64,000 nt of DNA from Curtobacterium caseinilyticum (GTDB lineage Bacteria > Actinomycetota > Actinomycetes > Actinomycetales > Microbacteriaceae), in the NCBI RefSeq assembly GCF_030363035.1, contig NZ_JAUCMN010000010.1:1-64000 (forward strand), given 5' to 3'. Below the pieces are notes generated by a model that was given only the letters and a program-made list of their open reading frames with translations, was not told the origin of the DNA and did no database searches. Positions 16,696 to 25,601 of the stretch are shown in pieces; positions within the stretch are counted from its first letter, which is position 1, and each line of letters begins with the position of its first letter. Both the position numbers and the translations under genes were made by a program.

Positions 16696-17978
16696 GCACC
16701 ACCACCACCGCGGCGCCCGCACCGGCGCTGTCCGACCGTCCGATCGAGACGACCCGGAGCTGGAAGGCCCCGATCGGCTTCGGTGTCTTCACCCTGCTCG
16801 CGCTGCTCTTCTTCGGCGTGCTGCACCGGGCCGGGGAGACCACGTTCCGGCTGGCGAACGGCGGCGACTTCTTCGCACTGCCGAACGTGCCGCTGCCCGC
16901 CACGGGCACCGGGATCGTCGTCATCGTCCTGCTCGCCCTCGCCACGGTGTACGCCGTCGTCGAGGTGCGCGGAGCACGGAGGATCCCGCTCTGGCTGACC
17001 GCGGTCTTCGCGATCGTGTTCGTGGTCGGCTTCCTCACGTGGTCGGCGGCGGGGGACACCATCCCCGTGCCCGGTCTGCTCGTCGGTGCGCTGGGCCTGA
17101 GCGTCCCGCTCGTGTTCGGTGCCCTCGGCGGCGTGATCTCCGAGCGCGTCGGCGTCGTCAACATCGCGATCGAGGGCCAGTTCCTCGCCGGTGCGTTCAC
17201 GTCGGCGATGATCGCCTCGCTCACCGGCTCCGCGTGGGTCGGCCTCGTCGGTGCGCTGATCGCCGGCGTGCTGGTGTCGTTCGTCCTCGCGGCGTTCAGC
17301 ATCAAGTACCTGGTCGACCAGGTCATCGTCGGTGTCGTCATCAACGCGTTCATCTCCGGCCTGACCGGCTTCCTCTACTCGCAGGTGCTGTCGCCGAACG
17401 AGCAGACACTCAACGTCGGCGTGCGCTTCCCGAAGATCGAGATCCCGGTCCTGCACCAGATCCCGGTCATCGGGCCGGTGTTCTTCGAGCAGACCGTCGT
17501 CGTCTACCTGGCCTACGTCGCGGTCGCGGTCGTCACCTTCGCCCTGTTCAAGACCCGCTGGGGCCTGCGCCTCCGCGCGGTCGGCGAGCACCCGCAGGCG
17601 GCGGACACCGTCGGCATCAACGTCGCGCGGACCCGCTTCTGGAACGTCTCGCTCGCCGGTGCGATCGCCGGCCTGGGCGGCGCGTACTTCACGCTCGACG
17701 CTGTCGGCCCGTTCACGAAGGACATGACCGCAGGCGCCGGCTACATCGCGCTCGCGGCCGTCATCTTCGGACGCTGGGACCCGATCCGGGCGACGCTCGC
17801 GGCACTGCTGTTCGGCTTCGCGTCGAACCTCCAGAACATCCTCGGCGCGATCGACTCGCCGGTGCCGAGCGAGTTCCTGCTCATGCTGCCCTACGTCGTC
17901 ACGATCTTCGCGGTCGCCGGCCTGGTCGGGCAGTCGCGCGGACCGGCGGCCGCCGGCAAGCCGTACACGAAGAGCTGA
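16692..17978 (+). CDS. Nucleoside ABC transporter permease 2
   Basis: A 428-residue second permease of the same importer, comparable to NupQ/YufQ. Motifs are GERVGVVNIAIEGQFLAGAF (with E-R-V), KYLVDQVIVGVVINAF, GEHPQAADTVGINV and YIALAAVIFGRWDP. About nine to ten membrane helices are visible. ATG 16692 overlaps the previous stop (ATGA). It lies 20 bp before the cytidine deaminase gene, so uptake and catabolism are probably co-transcribed. Confidence 0.93.
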   Translation: MSTTTTAAPAPALSDRPIETTRSWKAPIGFGVFTLLALLFFGVLHRAGETTFRLANGGDFFALPNVPLPATGTGIVVIVLLALATVYAVVEVRGARRIPLWLTAVFAIVFVVGFLTWSAAGDTIPVPGLLVGALGLSVPLVFGALGGVISERVGVVNIAIEGQFLAGAFTSAMIASLTGSAWVGLVGALIAGVLVSFVLAAFSIKYLVDQVIVGVVINAFISGLTGFLYSQVLSPNEQTLNVGVRFPKIEIPVLHQIPVIGPVFFEQTVVVYLAYVAVAVVTFALFKTRWGLRLRAVGEHPQAADTVGINVARTRFWNVSLAGAIAGLGGAYFTLDAVGPFTKDMTAGAGYIALAAVIFGRWDPIRATLAALLFGFASNLQNILGAIDSPVPSEFLLMLPYVVTIFAVAGLVGQSRGPAAAGKPYTKS

Positions 17979-17979
17979 C

Positions 17980-17994
17980 GGACGGGAGGCACGA
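17980..17994 (+). promoter_or_regulatory. Half-palindrome serving as cdd ribosome site
   Basis: The sequence ACGGACGGGAGGCAC matches one arm of the dispersed palindrome family. Its GGGAGG lies 7 to 8 nt before the cdd ATG. The matching right arm is absent, so this is either a relic or chance. Confidence 0.35.
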
Positions 17995-17997
17995 CAC

Positions 17998-18525
17998 ATG
18001 ACCCACACGGACCCTGCGGACGGCGACGGGGTCGCCACCGACCCCGCGACCGGCGAGCCGTCCTGGACGGACCCGGCCACGAGCCTCCAGGCCGAGACCG
18101 ACACCGTCCTCGACGCGCGCGTCGACGTGGACTGGAGCGCGCTGCGCGAGGCGGCGACCGCCGCCATGCGACGCGCCTACGCGCCGTACTCGTCCTTCCC
18201 GGTGGGCGCCGCGGCGCTCACCGACGACGGACGCATCGTCTCCGGCTGCAACATCGAGAACGCGTCGTACGGGGTCACCCTGTGCGCCGAGTGCTCGCTC
18301 GTGTCGCAGCTGCACATGACCGGCGGCGGCAAGCTCGTCGCGTTCACGTGCGTGGACGGCGACGGCGCGACGCTCATGCCGTGCGGCCGGTGCCGGCAGC
18401 TGCTGTTCGAACACTCGACCGAGGGCATGCTCCTCGAGACGGTCTCGGGCATCCGCACGATCGACCAGGTGCTGCCCGACGCGTTCGGGCCCCGCACCCT
18501 CGCGACCTACCAGCAGGAGCACTGA
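17998..18525 (+). CDS. cdd: Cytidine deaminase
   Basis: A 175-residue enzyme deaminating cytidine and deoxycytidine to uridine forms. Zinc site motifs are CAECSLVSQ (Cys ligand plus catalytic Glu) and PCGRCRQ (two Cys ligands), the pattern of small tetrameric CDAs; YAPYSSFPVGAA and GCNIENASYG bind substrate. An N-terminal extension of about 45 residues, rich in Asp/Thr/Pro, precedes the core and is unlike the compact ~130-residue family norm. An internal start is not obvious, and the ribosome site supports ATG 17998. It is followed by thymidine phosphorylase after 1 bp. Confidence 0.93.
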   Translation: MTHTDPADGDGVATDPATGEPSWTDPATSLQAETDTVLDARVDVDWSALREAATAAMRRAYAPYSSFPVGAAALTDDGRIVSGCNIENASYGVTLCAECSLVSQLHMTGGGKLVAFTCVDGDGATLMPCGRCRQLLFEHSTEGMLLETVSGIRTIDQVLPDAFGPRTLATYQQEH

Positions 18526-18526
18526 C

Positions 18527-19816
18527 ATGGCAGTCGAGCCCTTCGACACCGTCGACCTCATCCGCACCAAGCGCTCGGGTGATGCCCTGGCGACCGCCGA
18601 GATCGACTGGCTCGTCGACGCCTACACGCGCGGCTACGTCGAGGACCCGCAGATGGCGGCGTTGGCGATGGCGATCTTCCTCAACGGCATGGAGCGGCGG
18701 GAGATCAAGGACCTGACGCTCGCGATGATCGCGTCGGGGGAGCGGATGTCGTTCGGCTCGCTCGGCAAGACGACCGTCGACAAGCACTCGACCGGTGGTG
18801 TCGGGGACAAGATCACGCTGCCGCTCGCACCGCTCGTGGCCTCGTTCGGCGTGGCCGTGCCGCAGCTGTCCGGGCGCGGACTCGGCCACACCGGCGGCAC
18901 GCTCGACAAGCTCGAGTCGATCGCCGGCTGGCAGGCGTCGATCTCGAACGACCGCATGATGCAGGTGCTGTCGGACGTCGGAGCGGTCATCTGCGCCGCC
19001 GGCTCCGGCCTGGCCCCGGCGGACAAGAAGCTCTACGCGCTCCGGGACACCACCGGCACCGTCGAGTGCATCCCGCTCATCGCGTCGAGCATCATGTCGA
19101 AGAAGATCGCCGAGGGCACGGGCGCGCTCGTGCTCGACGTGAAGTTCGGCTCGGGTGCCTTCATGCCGACCTACGAGGCGTCGAAGGAACTGGCGCAGAC
19201 GATGGTCGACCTCGGGAACGACGCCGGGGTCGCGACCTCGGCGCTGCTCACCGACATGGAGGTCCCCCTCGGCATGACCATCGGCAACGCGCTCGAGGTG
19301 CGGGAGTCGGTGGAGGTGCTGGCCGGTGGCGGTCCGGCGGACGTGGTGTCGTTGACCGTCTCGCTCGCGGAGGAGATGCTCCGGCTCGCCGGGCTGCCCG
19401 ACGCCGACCCGGCGGCGGCGCTGGCCGACGGGCGGGCGATGGACACCTGGCGCAGGATGATCGAGGCGCAGGGCGGCGACGCGTCGGCACCGCTTCCGGT
19501 GTCCCGCGAGCAGCACGTCGTCACCGCTCCCTCCTCCGGCGTCCTCACCGAACAGCAGGCGTTGCCGTTCGGCATCGCCGCGTGGCGCCTCGGCGCCGGT
19601 CGGGCCCGTGCGCAGGACCCGGTGCAGGCGGGCGCCGGCATCGAGCTGCACGTGAAGCCGGGCGACACCGTGACGGCGGGGCAGCCGCTGTGGACCCTGC
19701 ACACCGACGAGCCGGCGCGGTTCGAGCGTGCGCTGGAGTCGCTCGACGGTGCGTGGGCGATCGGGACGACCGCGCCCGAGCGTGGGCCGATCGTGCGCGA
19801 GCGGATCACCGGCTGA
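18527..19816 (+). CDS. deoA: Thymidine/pyrimidine-nucleoside phosphorylase
   Basis: A 429-residue enzyme splitting thymidine or deoxyuridine with phosphate into base and deoxyribose-1-phosphate. Motifs are DLIRTKRSG, the phosphate site KHSTGGVGDK, the family signature SGRGLGHTGGTLDKLE, and KFGSGAFM, with a C-terminal PYNP domain. The length is normal. One base separates it from cdd, so both belong to one operon with the importer. A perfect hairpin follows at 19836-19867, closing the unit. Confidence 0.95.
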   Translation: MAVEPFDTVDLIRTKRSGDALATAEIDWLVDAYTRGYVEDPQMAALAMAIFLNGMERREIKDLTLAMIASGERMSFGSLGKTTVDKHSTGGVGDKITLPLAPLVASFGVAVPQLSGRGLGHTGGTLDKLESIAGWQASISNDRMMQVLSDVGAVICAAGSGLAPADKKLYALRDTTGTVECIPLIASSIMSKKIAEGTGALVLDVKFGSGAFMPTYEASKELAQTMVDLGNDAGVATSALLTDMEVPLGMTIGNALEVRESVEVLAGGGPADVVSLTVSLAEEMLRLAGLPDADPAAALADGRAMDTWRRMIEAQGGDASAPLPVSREQHVVTAPSSGVLTEQQALPFGIAAWRLGAGRARAQDPVQAGAGIELHVKPGDTVTAGQPLWTLHTDEPARFERALESLDGAWAIGTTAPERGPIVRERITG

Positions 19817-19835
19817 CCACACCGTCCCGACGACC

Positions 19836-19867
19836 GGAGGCTCCCCGCACGGCTGTGGGGAGCCTCC
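19836..19867 (+). terminator. Terminator of the nucleoside uptake/pyrimidine operon
   Basis: GGAGGCTCCCC (19836-19846) pairs perfectly with GGGGAGCCTCC (19857-19867) just past the deoA stop. Confidence 0.85.
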
Positions 19868-19923
19868 AGTGCGTCGTGGCTGCTCTTGTCCACAGGCACC
19901 TGCGCCGAGTCGGCGACCACCGA

Positions 19924-19929
19924 TAGCCT
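19924..19929 (+). promoter_or_regulatory. Leaderless -10 element TAGCCT
   Basis: TAGCCT lies 7 nt before the adenosine deaminase ATG at 19937, and no ribosome site is present. Confidence 0.55.
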
Positions 19930-19936
19930 GGATCGC

Positions 19937-21049
19937 ATGAGCGCCGACGCCCCCACCTACCGCCTGCCCGACGCCGGAGCGGTCATCGACGACCTGCCCA
20001 AGGTCTCGCTGCACGACCACCTCGACGGCGGCCTGCGGCCCGCGACGATCGTCGACCTCGCGGACCAGGCCGGGGTCTCGCTGCCGGTGACGGATCCGGA
20101 AGCACTCGGAGCGTGGTTCGCCGAGCAGTCGAACAGCGGTTCGCTCGTCGAGTACCTGAAGACCTTCGACGTCACCACGTCGGTGATGCAGACCGCTCCC
20201 CAGCTGCACCGCGTTGCGAAGGAGTTCGTCGAGGACCTGGTCGCCGACGGCGTCGTCTACGGCGAGGTCCGGTGGGCGCCGGAGCAGCACCTGCGCGGGG
20301 GCCTGACCCTCGACGAGGCGGTCGAGGCGGTCCAGGCCGGCATCGCCGAGGCCGTCGACGCGGCCGACGGGTCGATCCGCATCGGACAGTTGATCACCGC
20401 GATGCGCCACGCCGACCGGTCGCTCGAGATCGCCGAGCTCGCCGTCCGGCACCGTGACCGCGGCGTCGTCGGCTTCGACATCGCCGGGGCAGAGGCCGGC
20501 TTCCCGCCCGCGGACCACCGCGCGGCGTTCGACCACCTGGCCTCCGAGCTCTTCCCGACGACCGTCCACGCGGGCGAGGCGGACGGCCTCGCGTCCATCC
20601 GCTCGGCGCTCGTCGACGGGCGGGCGCTCCGCCTCGGGCACGGCGTGCGGATCTTCGAGGACATCAGCCTCTCCGACGCGGGCGACGGCACCACCTTGGC
20701 ATCGCTGGGCGAGGTCGCGTCGTGGGTCCGTGACCGTGAGATCCCGCTCGAGGTCGCGCCGTCGTCGAACCTGCAGACCGGTGCGGTCGCCGCGTGGGGC
20801 GACGACCTCGCCGACCACCCGTTCGACGTGCTCTACCAGCTCGGGTTCCGGGTCACGGTGAACACCGACAACCGTCTGATGAGCAACACCTCGCTGTCGA
20901 AGGAACTCGCGCTCCTCGCCGGCACGTTCGGCTACGACCTCGACGACCTGGCCGCGTTCCAGATCAACGCCGCGCTCGGGTCCTTCCTGCCGCTCGAGGA
21001 CCGCGAGGAGATCATCGCGACCATCACCGCCGGACACCAGGAGGCCTAG
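19937..21049 (+). CDS. add: Adenosine deaminase
   Basis: A 370-residue enzyme converting adenosine and deoxyadenosine to inosine forms. Zinc and catalytic motifs are SLHDHLDGGL, VHAGEADG, LGHGVRI and VNTDNRLM (aspartates). Conserved HDHLDG replaces the more usual HxHLxG. The start ATG 19937 is set by the leaderless hexamer; earlier in-frame starts would put residues before the promoter. The stop lies 3 bp before a PTS IIA gene. Inosine produced here is the substrate of the nearby purine nucleoside phosphorylase. Confidence 0.93.
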   Translation: MSADAPTYRLPDAGAVIDDLPKVSLHDHLDGGLRPATIVDLADQAGVSLPVTDPEALGAWFAEQSNSGSLVEYLKTFDVTTSVMQTAPQLHRVAKEFVEDLVADGVVYGEVRWAPEQHLRGGLTLDEAVEAVQAGIAEAVDAADGSIRIGQLITAMRHADRSLEIAELAVRHRDRGVVGFDIAGAEAGFPPADHRAAFDHLASELFPTTVHAGEADGLASIRSALVDGRALRLGHGVRIFEDISLSDAGDGTTLASLGEVASWVRDREIPLEVAPSSNLQTGAVAAWGDDLADHPFDVLYQLGFRVTVNTDNRLMSNTSLSKELALLAGTFGYDLDDLAAFQINAALGSFLPLEDREEIIATITAGHQEA

Positions 21050-21052
21050 CCG

Positions 21053-21499
21053 ATGCCACTGCCGCCGCTGCCGGACGACGCCGTGGTGCTCGGAGCGAGC
21101 GCGTCCTCGTGGCGCGAGGCGCTCCGGCTCGCCGGTGGTGCGCTCGTGTCCTCCGGGTCAGCGACGCCGCCGTACACCGACGCGATGATCGCGCTCGTCG
21201 AGGAGCACGGGCCGTACATCGTCATCTCCCCGGGGCTGGCGTTCGCGCACGCCCGACCCGGGCCCGCGGTGCTGCGCGACGGGCTGGCGGTGGTGACCCT
21301 GCGTGAGCCGGTCACGTTCGGGCACCCGCACAACGACCCGGTGTCGGTCGTGCTCGGGCTCGCGGTGGCCGCGGTCGGCACGCACCTCGAGGCGATCGGT
21401 GAGATCGCGAACACGTTCAACGACGCCACCGCGACCGGGCGGTTGGCCGCAGCTGCCTCGGCGGACGAGGTCCGGGCGATCATGGGGGTGCGGGCATGA
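21053..21499 (+). CDS. PTS sugar transporter IIA component (mannitol/ascorbate class)
   Basis: A 148-residue phosphocarrier of the EIIA class 2 fold. The phosphorylated His is in FAHARPG, preceded by VISPGLA and followed by FGHPHNDPVSVVLGLA, as in ascorbate-type UlaC proteins. It would accept phosphate from HPr and pass it to the IIB protein encoded directly downstream, with a 4-bp overlap. It follows add by 3 bp. No membrane IIC gene is nearby, so the sugar or a regulatory role is unknown. Confidence 0.85.
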   Translation: MPLPPLPDDAVVLGASASSWREALRLAGGALVSSGSATPPYTDAMIALVEEHGPYIVISPGLAFAHARPGPAVLRDGLAVVTLREPVTFGHPHNDPVSVVLGLAVAAVGTHLEAIGEIANTFNDATATGRLAAAASADEVRAIMGVRA

Positions 21500-21774
21500 A
21501 GATCGTGACCATCTGCGGTGCGGGCATCGGCTCGAGCGGGATCCTCAAGGTGAACGCCGAGAAGGCCCTCGACGCACTCGGGCTGTCGGCATCGGTCGTG
21601 GCGGCCGACGTCGCGTCCGTGCGGGCCGTGGCCGACGACGCGAACGTGATCCTGACGAGCGCGGAGTTCGTCGAGGCGATCGGGGACACCTACGCCGAGG
21701 TCATCGTCATCCGCAACCACTTCGACCAGGGCGAGATCACCATGGCGGTGGACCGGGCACTCGGGGAGCACTGA
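21496..21774 (+). CDS. PTS sugar transporter IIB component (ascorbate class)
   Basis: A 92-residue protein starting MKIVTICGAGIGSS, where the Cys is the phosphorylation site of lactose/ascorbate-type IIB proteins. A Rossmann-like pattern and the NHFDQGEI segment match the UlaB group. It overlaps the IIA gene (ATGA) and ends before a terminator hairpin, so the transcription unit contains IIA and IIB but no IIC. Confidence 0.85.
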   Translation: MKIVTICGAGIGSSGILKVNAEKALDALGLSASVVAADVASVRAVADDANVILTSAEFVEAIGDTYAEVIVIRNHFDQGEITMAVDRALGEH

Positions 21775-21777
21775 GCG

Positions 21778-21801
21778 GGTCCGGTGTTCCTGCACCGGAC
21801 C
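21778..21801 (+). terminator. Terminator after the PTS pair
   Basis: GGTCCGGTG (21778-21786) and CACCGGACC (21793-21801) pair perfectly around a 6-nt loop, just after the IIB stop. Confidence 0.75.
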
Positions 21802-21862
21802 TGCTCGCGCCCGCCCGTCCACACCGGTGGCGTGCCCGGCCCGGTCCGGGAGCGCCTCGCCC

Positions 21863-21868
21863 TAGGAT
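21863..21868 (+). promoter_or_regulatory. Leaderless -10 element TAGGAT
   Basis: TAGGAT is followed by 6 nt and the ATG of the purine nucleoside phosphorylase gene. Confidence 0.55.
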
Positions 21869-21874
21869 CGGGGC

Positions 21875-22702
21875 ATGAGCACGGAGAACCCGCTGAACGA
21901 CCCCGCCGCCGACCCGTTCGAGGTCGCGCGCGACGCCGCCGCCGTCATCGCCGACCGGTCCGGCATCGAGCGGCACGACATCGCCCTGACCCTGGGCTCC
22001 GGCTGGGGAAAGGCCGCCGACATCATCGGCGAGACGGTCTCGACGATCGACGCTGCCGACGTCCCGGGCTTCAGTGCCTCGGCCGTACCGGGGCACTCGG
22101 GCACGGTCCGGTCGATCCGGCTCGAGGACGGCCGGCACGCGCTCGTCATCGGCGCACGGACGCACTACTACGAGAACCACGGCGTCCGCCGTGTCGTGCA
22201 CAGCGTGCGCACCGCCGCGGCGACCGGGGCGTCGATCATGGTGCTGACGAACGGTGCCGGTGGCATCAAGGAGACCTGGAAGCCGGGCACGCCGGTGCTC
22301 ATCAGCGACCACATCAACCTCACCGCTGACAGCCCGCTCGAGGGTGCGACGTTCGTCGACTTGACCGACCTGTACTCGGCCCGTCTGCGCGAGGTCGCCA
22401 GGTCGATCGACCCGTCGCTCGACGAGGGCGTCTACACGCAGTTCCGCGGCCCGCACTACGAGACCCCGGCCGAGGTCCAGATGGCGAAGACCATCGGCGG
22501 GCACATCGTCGGCATGTCGACCGCGCTCGAGGCCATCGCCGCCCGTCAGGCCGGCATGGAGGTCCTCGGCTTCTCCCTCATCACGAACCTCGCTGCGGGC
22601 ATCCAGAAGACGCCGCTGTCCCACGCGGAGGTCCTCGAGGCCGGTCGCGAGGCCGAGCCGGTCATCGCCGACCTGCTCGCCCGCGTGGTGGCCGCGCTGT
22701 GA
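21875..22702 (+). CDS. punA: Purine nucleoside phosphorylase
   Basis: A 275-residue trimeric-type PNP splitting inosine/guanosine nucleosides into base and pentose-1-phosphate. Phosphate-binding GSGWG, ARTHYYENHGVR, VLTNGAGGI and the signature GPHYETPAEVQ with VGMSTALEAI are all present. GMEVLGFSLITNLAAG carries the purine-site Asn. It starts at ATG 21875 from a leaderless promoter and overlaps the phosphomutase start by 4 bp, so the pentose-phosphate product passes to the next enzyme. Confidence 0.95.
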   Translation: MSTENPLNDPAADPFEVARDAAAVIADRSGIERHDIALTLGSGWGKAADIIGETVSTIDAADVPGFSASAVPGHSGTVRSIRLEDGRHALVIGARTHYYENHGVRRVVHSVRTAAATGASIMVLTNGAGGIKETWKPGTPVLISDHINLTADSPLEGATFVDLTDLYSARLREVARSIDPSLDEGVYTQFRGPHYETPAEVQMAKTIGGHIVGMSTALEAIAARQAGMEVLGFSLITNLAAGIQKTPLSHAEVLEAGREAEPVIADLLARVVAAL

Positions 22703-24438
22703 CCCGCCACGAGGGCGCGTCGGACGGCGCGATCGCGGACGGCGACCTGGGCGAGGGCGCCGAGCCCCGCGACGGTCTGGGGGCGCTCCTCGCCGCCGCC
22801 AGGTCGTGGTCGGCTCAGGACCCGGACGACGAGACCCGGGCCGAGCTCGACGCGCTCGTCGCCTCCGCCTCGTCCGGGGACACCGCAGCGGCGGACTCGC
22901 TGCACGAGCGCTTCTCCGGGCGTCTGGCATTCGGCACCGCGGGGCTCCGCGCCGAGCTCGGGGCCGGCCCCCAGCGGATGAACCGCGTCGTCGTGACGCA
23001 GGCCGCCGCCGGACTCGGCCGCTTCCTCATCGACACCGGCCGTGACCGCAGCGTCGTCATCGGCTACGACGGTCGCGTGAACTCGGACGTCTTCGCCCGC
23101 GACTCGGCCGAGGTCATGCGCGGCCTCGGGCTCGACGTCACGCTGCTGCCGTCGGCGCTGCCGACGCCGGTGCTCGCGTTCGCCGTCCGGCACCTCGGGG
23201 TCGGCGCGGGCGTCATGGTGACGGCGAGCCACAACCCGCCGCGGGACAACGGCTACAAGGTGTACCTCGGCGGTGAGGACGACGGTTCCCAGATCGTCCC
23301 GCCGGTCGACGGCGAGATCGCCGCAGCGATCGACGACGTCGCGGCGGGCGACGTGCGCGACCTCGCTCGGGCGACCGACTACACCGTGGCGGGCGACGCC
23401 CTGGTGCGGGCGTACGTCGACGCGACGGCCGCGACCGTGCCGACCCCGCGCCTCCCGGTCGACGCGCAGCCGAAGGTCGTGTACACGGCGATGCACGGGG
23501 TCGGGTGGGAGACGGCCCGCGCCGTCTTCGCAGCGGCGGGCTTCGCCGAGCCGGTCGTCGTGCCGGAGCAGATCGAGCCGGACGGGGCGTTCCCGACGGT
23601 GTCGTTCCCCAACCCGGAGGAGCCCGGCGCGATGGACCTGTCGGTCGCGCGCGGGGTGGCCGTCGGAGCGGACCTCGTCATCGCGAACGACCCGGACGCC
23701 GACCGCCTCGCGCTGGCGATCCCGGACGGTACGGGCTCCTTCCGCCGGCTCTCCGGCAACGAGGTGGGCTGGCTGCTCGGGTGGCGGGCGGCCGCTCGCG
23801 CGCAGGCCGCGGGTTCGTCGGACGGTCCTGGCGTGCTCGCCGCGTCGATCGTGTCCTCGCCCGCGCTCGCTCGTGTGGCCGAGCGGTACGGGCTCGAGTA
23901 CCGCGACACGCTGACTGGCTTCAAGTGGGTGTCGCGCGTGCCCGGGCTGGTGTTCGGGTACGAAGAGGCCCTCGGCTACCTCGTCGATCCCGACGTGGTG
24001 CGGGACAAGGACGGCATCTCGGCGGCGCTCGCACTCCTCGACCTCGCGGTGGGGCTCGCGGCGTCCGGCAAGACGGTCGCCGACCAGCTCGACGCATTCG
24101 CGGCGGAGTTCGGGGCGTTCGCCTCGGGGCAGGTCGCCACCCGCGTGGACGACCTGTCGCGCATCGGAGCGATCATGACGTCCCTGCGCTCGTCGGCACC
24201 GGATTCGCTCGGCGGCCTCGACGTGGTCGGTGTCACGGACTACTCGGACGGCGTCGAGGGGTTCCCGCCGTCCGACATCCTCCGCTACGACCTCGACGGC
24301 GGCGCGCGCGTCATCGTCCGCCCGAGCGGTACCGAGCCCAAGGTGAAGGTCTACATCGACACCGTCGCGGCCACCCCCGCCGAGGCCCAGGCGCTCGTCG
24401 ACGCCCTCGCCGCCGACGTCCGCCCGCTCGTGTCGTAG
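22699..24438 (+). CDS. Alpha-D-phosphohexomutase family enzyme, probably phosphopentomutase
   Basis: A 579-residue phosphosugar mutase. FGTAGLR opens the core, the catalytic Ser is in TASHNPP, the metal loop is DPDADR, GNEVGWL follows, GYEEALGY binds sugar and RPSGTEPK is the phosphate clamp. The length and extra N-terminal segment match the PGM2-like group, which acts on ribose/deoxyribose-1-phosphate or hexose phosphates. Translational coupling to punA (GTGA overlap) favours phosphopentomutase over phosphomannomutase. A powerful hairpin with inverted-repeat character follows 17 bp after the stop. Confidence 0.88.
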   Translation: MTRHEGASDGAIADGDLGEGAEPRDGLGALLAAARSWSAQDPDDETRAELDALVASASSGDTAAADSLHERFSGRLAFGTAGLRAELGAGPQRMNRVVVTQAAAGLGRFLIDTGRDRSVVIGYDGRVNSDVFARDSAEVMRGLGLDVTLLPSALPTPVLAFAVRHLGVGAGVMVTASHNPPRDNGYKVYLGGEDDGSQIVPPVDGEIAAAIDDVAAGDVRDLARATDYTVAGDALVRAYVDATAATVPTPRLPVDAQPKVVYTAMHGVGWETARAVFAAAGFAEPVVVPEQIEPDGAFPTVSFPNPEEPGAMDLSVARGVAVGADLVIANDPDADRLALAIPDGTGSFRRLSGNEVGWLLGWRAAARAQAAGSSDGPGVLAASIVSSPALARVAERYGLEYRDTLTGFKWVSRVPGLVFGYEEALGYLVDPDVVRDKDGISAALALLDLAVGLAASGKTVADQLDAFAAEFGAFASGQVATRVDDLSRIGAIMTSLRSSAPDSLGGLDVVGVTDYSDGVEGFPPSDILRYDLDGGARVIVRPSGTEPKVKVYIDTVAATPAEAQALVDALAADVRPLVS

Positions 24439-24455
24439 CGCACCGGCCCGCGCAC

Positions 24456-24509
24456 GGAACCAGGTTCCGGACACAGCACCGCGCTTCCGCGCGGTGCTGT
24501 GTCCGTTCC
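24456..24509. repeat. Left 54-bp inverted hairpin repeat flanking the nuclease-like gene
   Basis: This segment matches the reverse complement of 25602-25655: the outer 25 and inner 17 bases are identical, with a variable 12-base centre. It contains a small GGAAC/GTTCC hairpin and a 16-bp stem (24468-24483 with 24490-24505). It probably also ends phosphomutase transcription. Confidence 0.9.
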
Positions 24510-24639
24510 CCGGTGTCCGGCGACCGCTGCCCACCCGCTAGCAGCTGAAGTCGTCCTGCACAGGGCTGTGCGCAGCACGTCGGTCCACCGATCGAGTTGC
24601 TCACGAAACCGCAGGACCGGAGCGGGCGATCGTCAGGGG

Positions 24640-25578
24640 ATGGAACGACTCCCACTGCTCCTGACACCGGCCGACCATGCCACCGCGCGCGCGATCAGAC
24701 GGCGAGTCCAGGACGGCGAACGGGTCAAGGTCGGCCACGGCGTCACGACCTCGGCAGAAGCCTTCGCAGCGGCGTCGGAGGCCACGCGTCATCGCGCCCG
24801 CATCGACGCCGTGGTCGCCCGCCAGAGGCCAGGTCTGATCGTGTCGCACGAATCGGCGGTCGTCATGCACGGGCTGCCGTGGTTCGGGCCGTTACCCGAA
24901 CGGGTCCTGCTCACCGACCCGACGCGAGACCGGGCACAACGGCTGCGGTTCAGTGACAAGGTCCCCGCTCGGGGGCGGTCCGTGGGCACCGCCGTCGTGG
25001 ACGGGGTCCTGACGACTGATCTCGTCGAGACGGCCGTGGACGTCGCCCTCCGATGCGATCGCGGGCACGCGGTCGTCGTGCTCGATGCCGTGCTCAGGAG
25101 GGGCGTTGCACGGGAAGCGCTCGTCGCCGAGCTCGACCGGAGACCGGTGCGACGAGGCAAGGTTCGAGCACACCGGCTCGTCGACGTCGCAGACGCGCGG
25201 ATCGAGTCTCCGGGTGAGAGCCTGACGAACCTGGTCGTGCACGACCTCGGATTGCCGACACCGGTCCTGCAGCACGAGTTCCGAGTCGGCGCGCAGCTCG
25301 TGGCACGGGTTGACTTCTGGTTCCCCCAGCAGGGCGTGGTGGTCGAGTTCGACGGCCTCGCGAAGTACCGCGATCGGCGTCTGCGCGGTGGGCGTTCGGC
25401 CGAGGAGGTCGTCGTCGAGGAGAAGCTCCGCGAAGATGCAGTGCGGGCATTGCCGGGAGTCGACGGCGTCGCCCGTCTGGTCTGGCGCGACGTCCTGCCC
25501 GGCGGTGCCGCTCCGCTGATGCTCGCACGCGCCGGACTGCCGGTGCCCTCGGCGACCGAGAGAACACCGCCGTGGTGA
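24640..25578 (+). CDS. PDDEXK/DUF559-like endonuclease-domain protein with AbiEi-like N-terminus
   Basis: A 312-residue protein of a type widespread in actinobacteria. The N-terminal ~170 residues (SHESAVVMHGLP, TDLVETAVDVAL) resemble the transcription-regulator-like AbiEi domain. The C-terminal part has a Vsr/DUF559-like core: ESPGESLTNL, DFWFPQQGVVVEFDG, KY, then EEKLREDAVR, giving E-D-ExxG/K residues of a PDDEXK nuclease fold. The start is weak; ATG 24640 has no good ribosome site or -10. G+C is slightly lower than its neighbours. The gene stands alone inside two inverted hairpin repeats between two convergent housekeeping genes. The function is unknown; DNA cleavage or nucleic-acid binding is inference. 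Confidence 0.7.
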   Translation: MERLPLLLTPADHATARAIRRRVQDGERVKVGHGVTTSAEAFAAASEATRHRARIDAVVARQRPGLIVSHESAVVMHGLPWFGPLPERVLLTDPTRDRAQRLRFSDKVPARGRSVGTAVVDGVLTTDLVETAVDVALRCDRGHAVVVLDAVLRRGVAREALVAELDRRPVRRGKVRAHRLVDVADARIESPGESLTNLVVHDLGLPTPVLQHEFRVGAQLVARVDFWFPQQGVVVEFDGLAKYRDRRLRGGRSAEEVVVEEKLREDAVRALPGVDGVARLVWRDVLPGGAAPLMLARAGLPVPSATERTPPW

Positions 25579-25601
25579 TCGAGCGGCGCGGCTCACACCG
25601 T

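Noticed and set aside
18374..21037. Long minus-strand open frame opposite cdd, deoA and add
   Set aside because: The plus strand carries complete enzymes with active-site motifs; the opposite frame is a codon-bias shadow.
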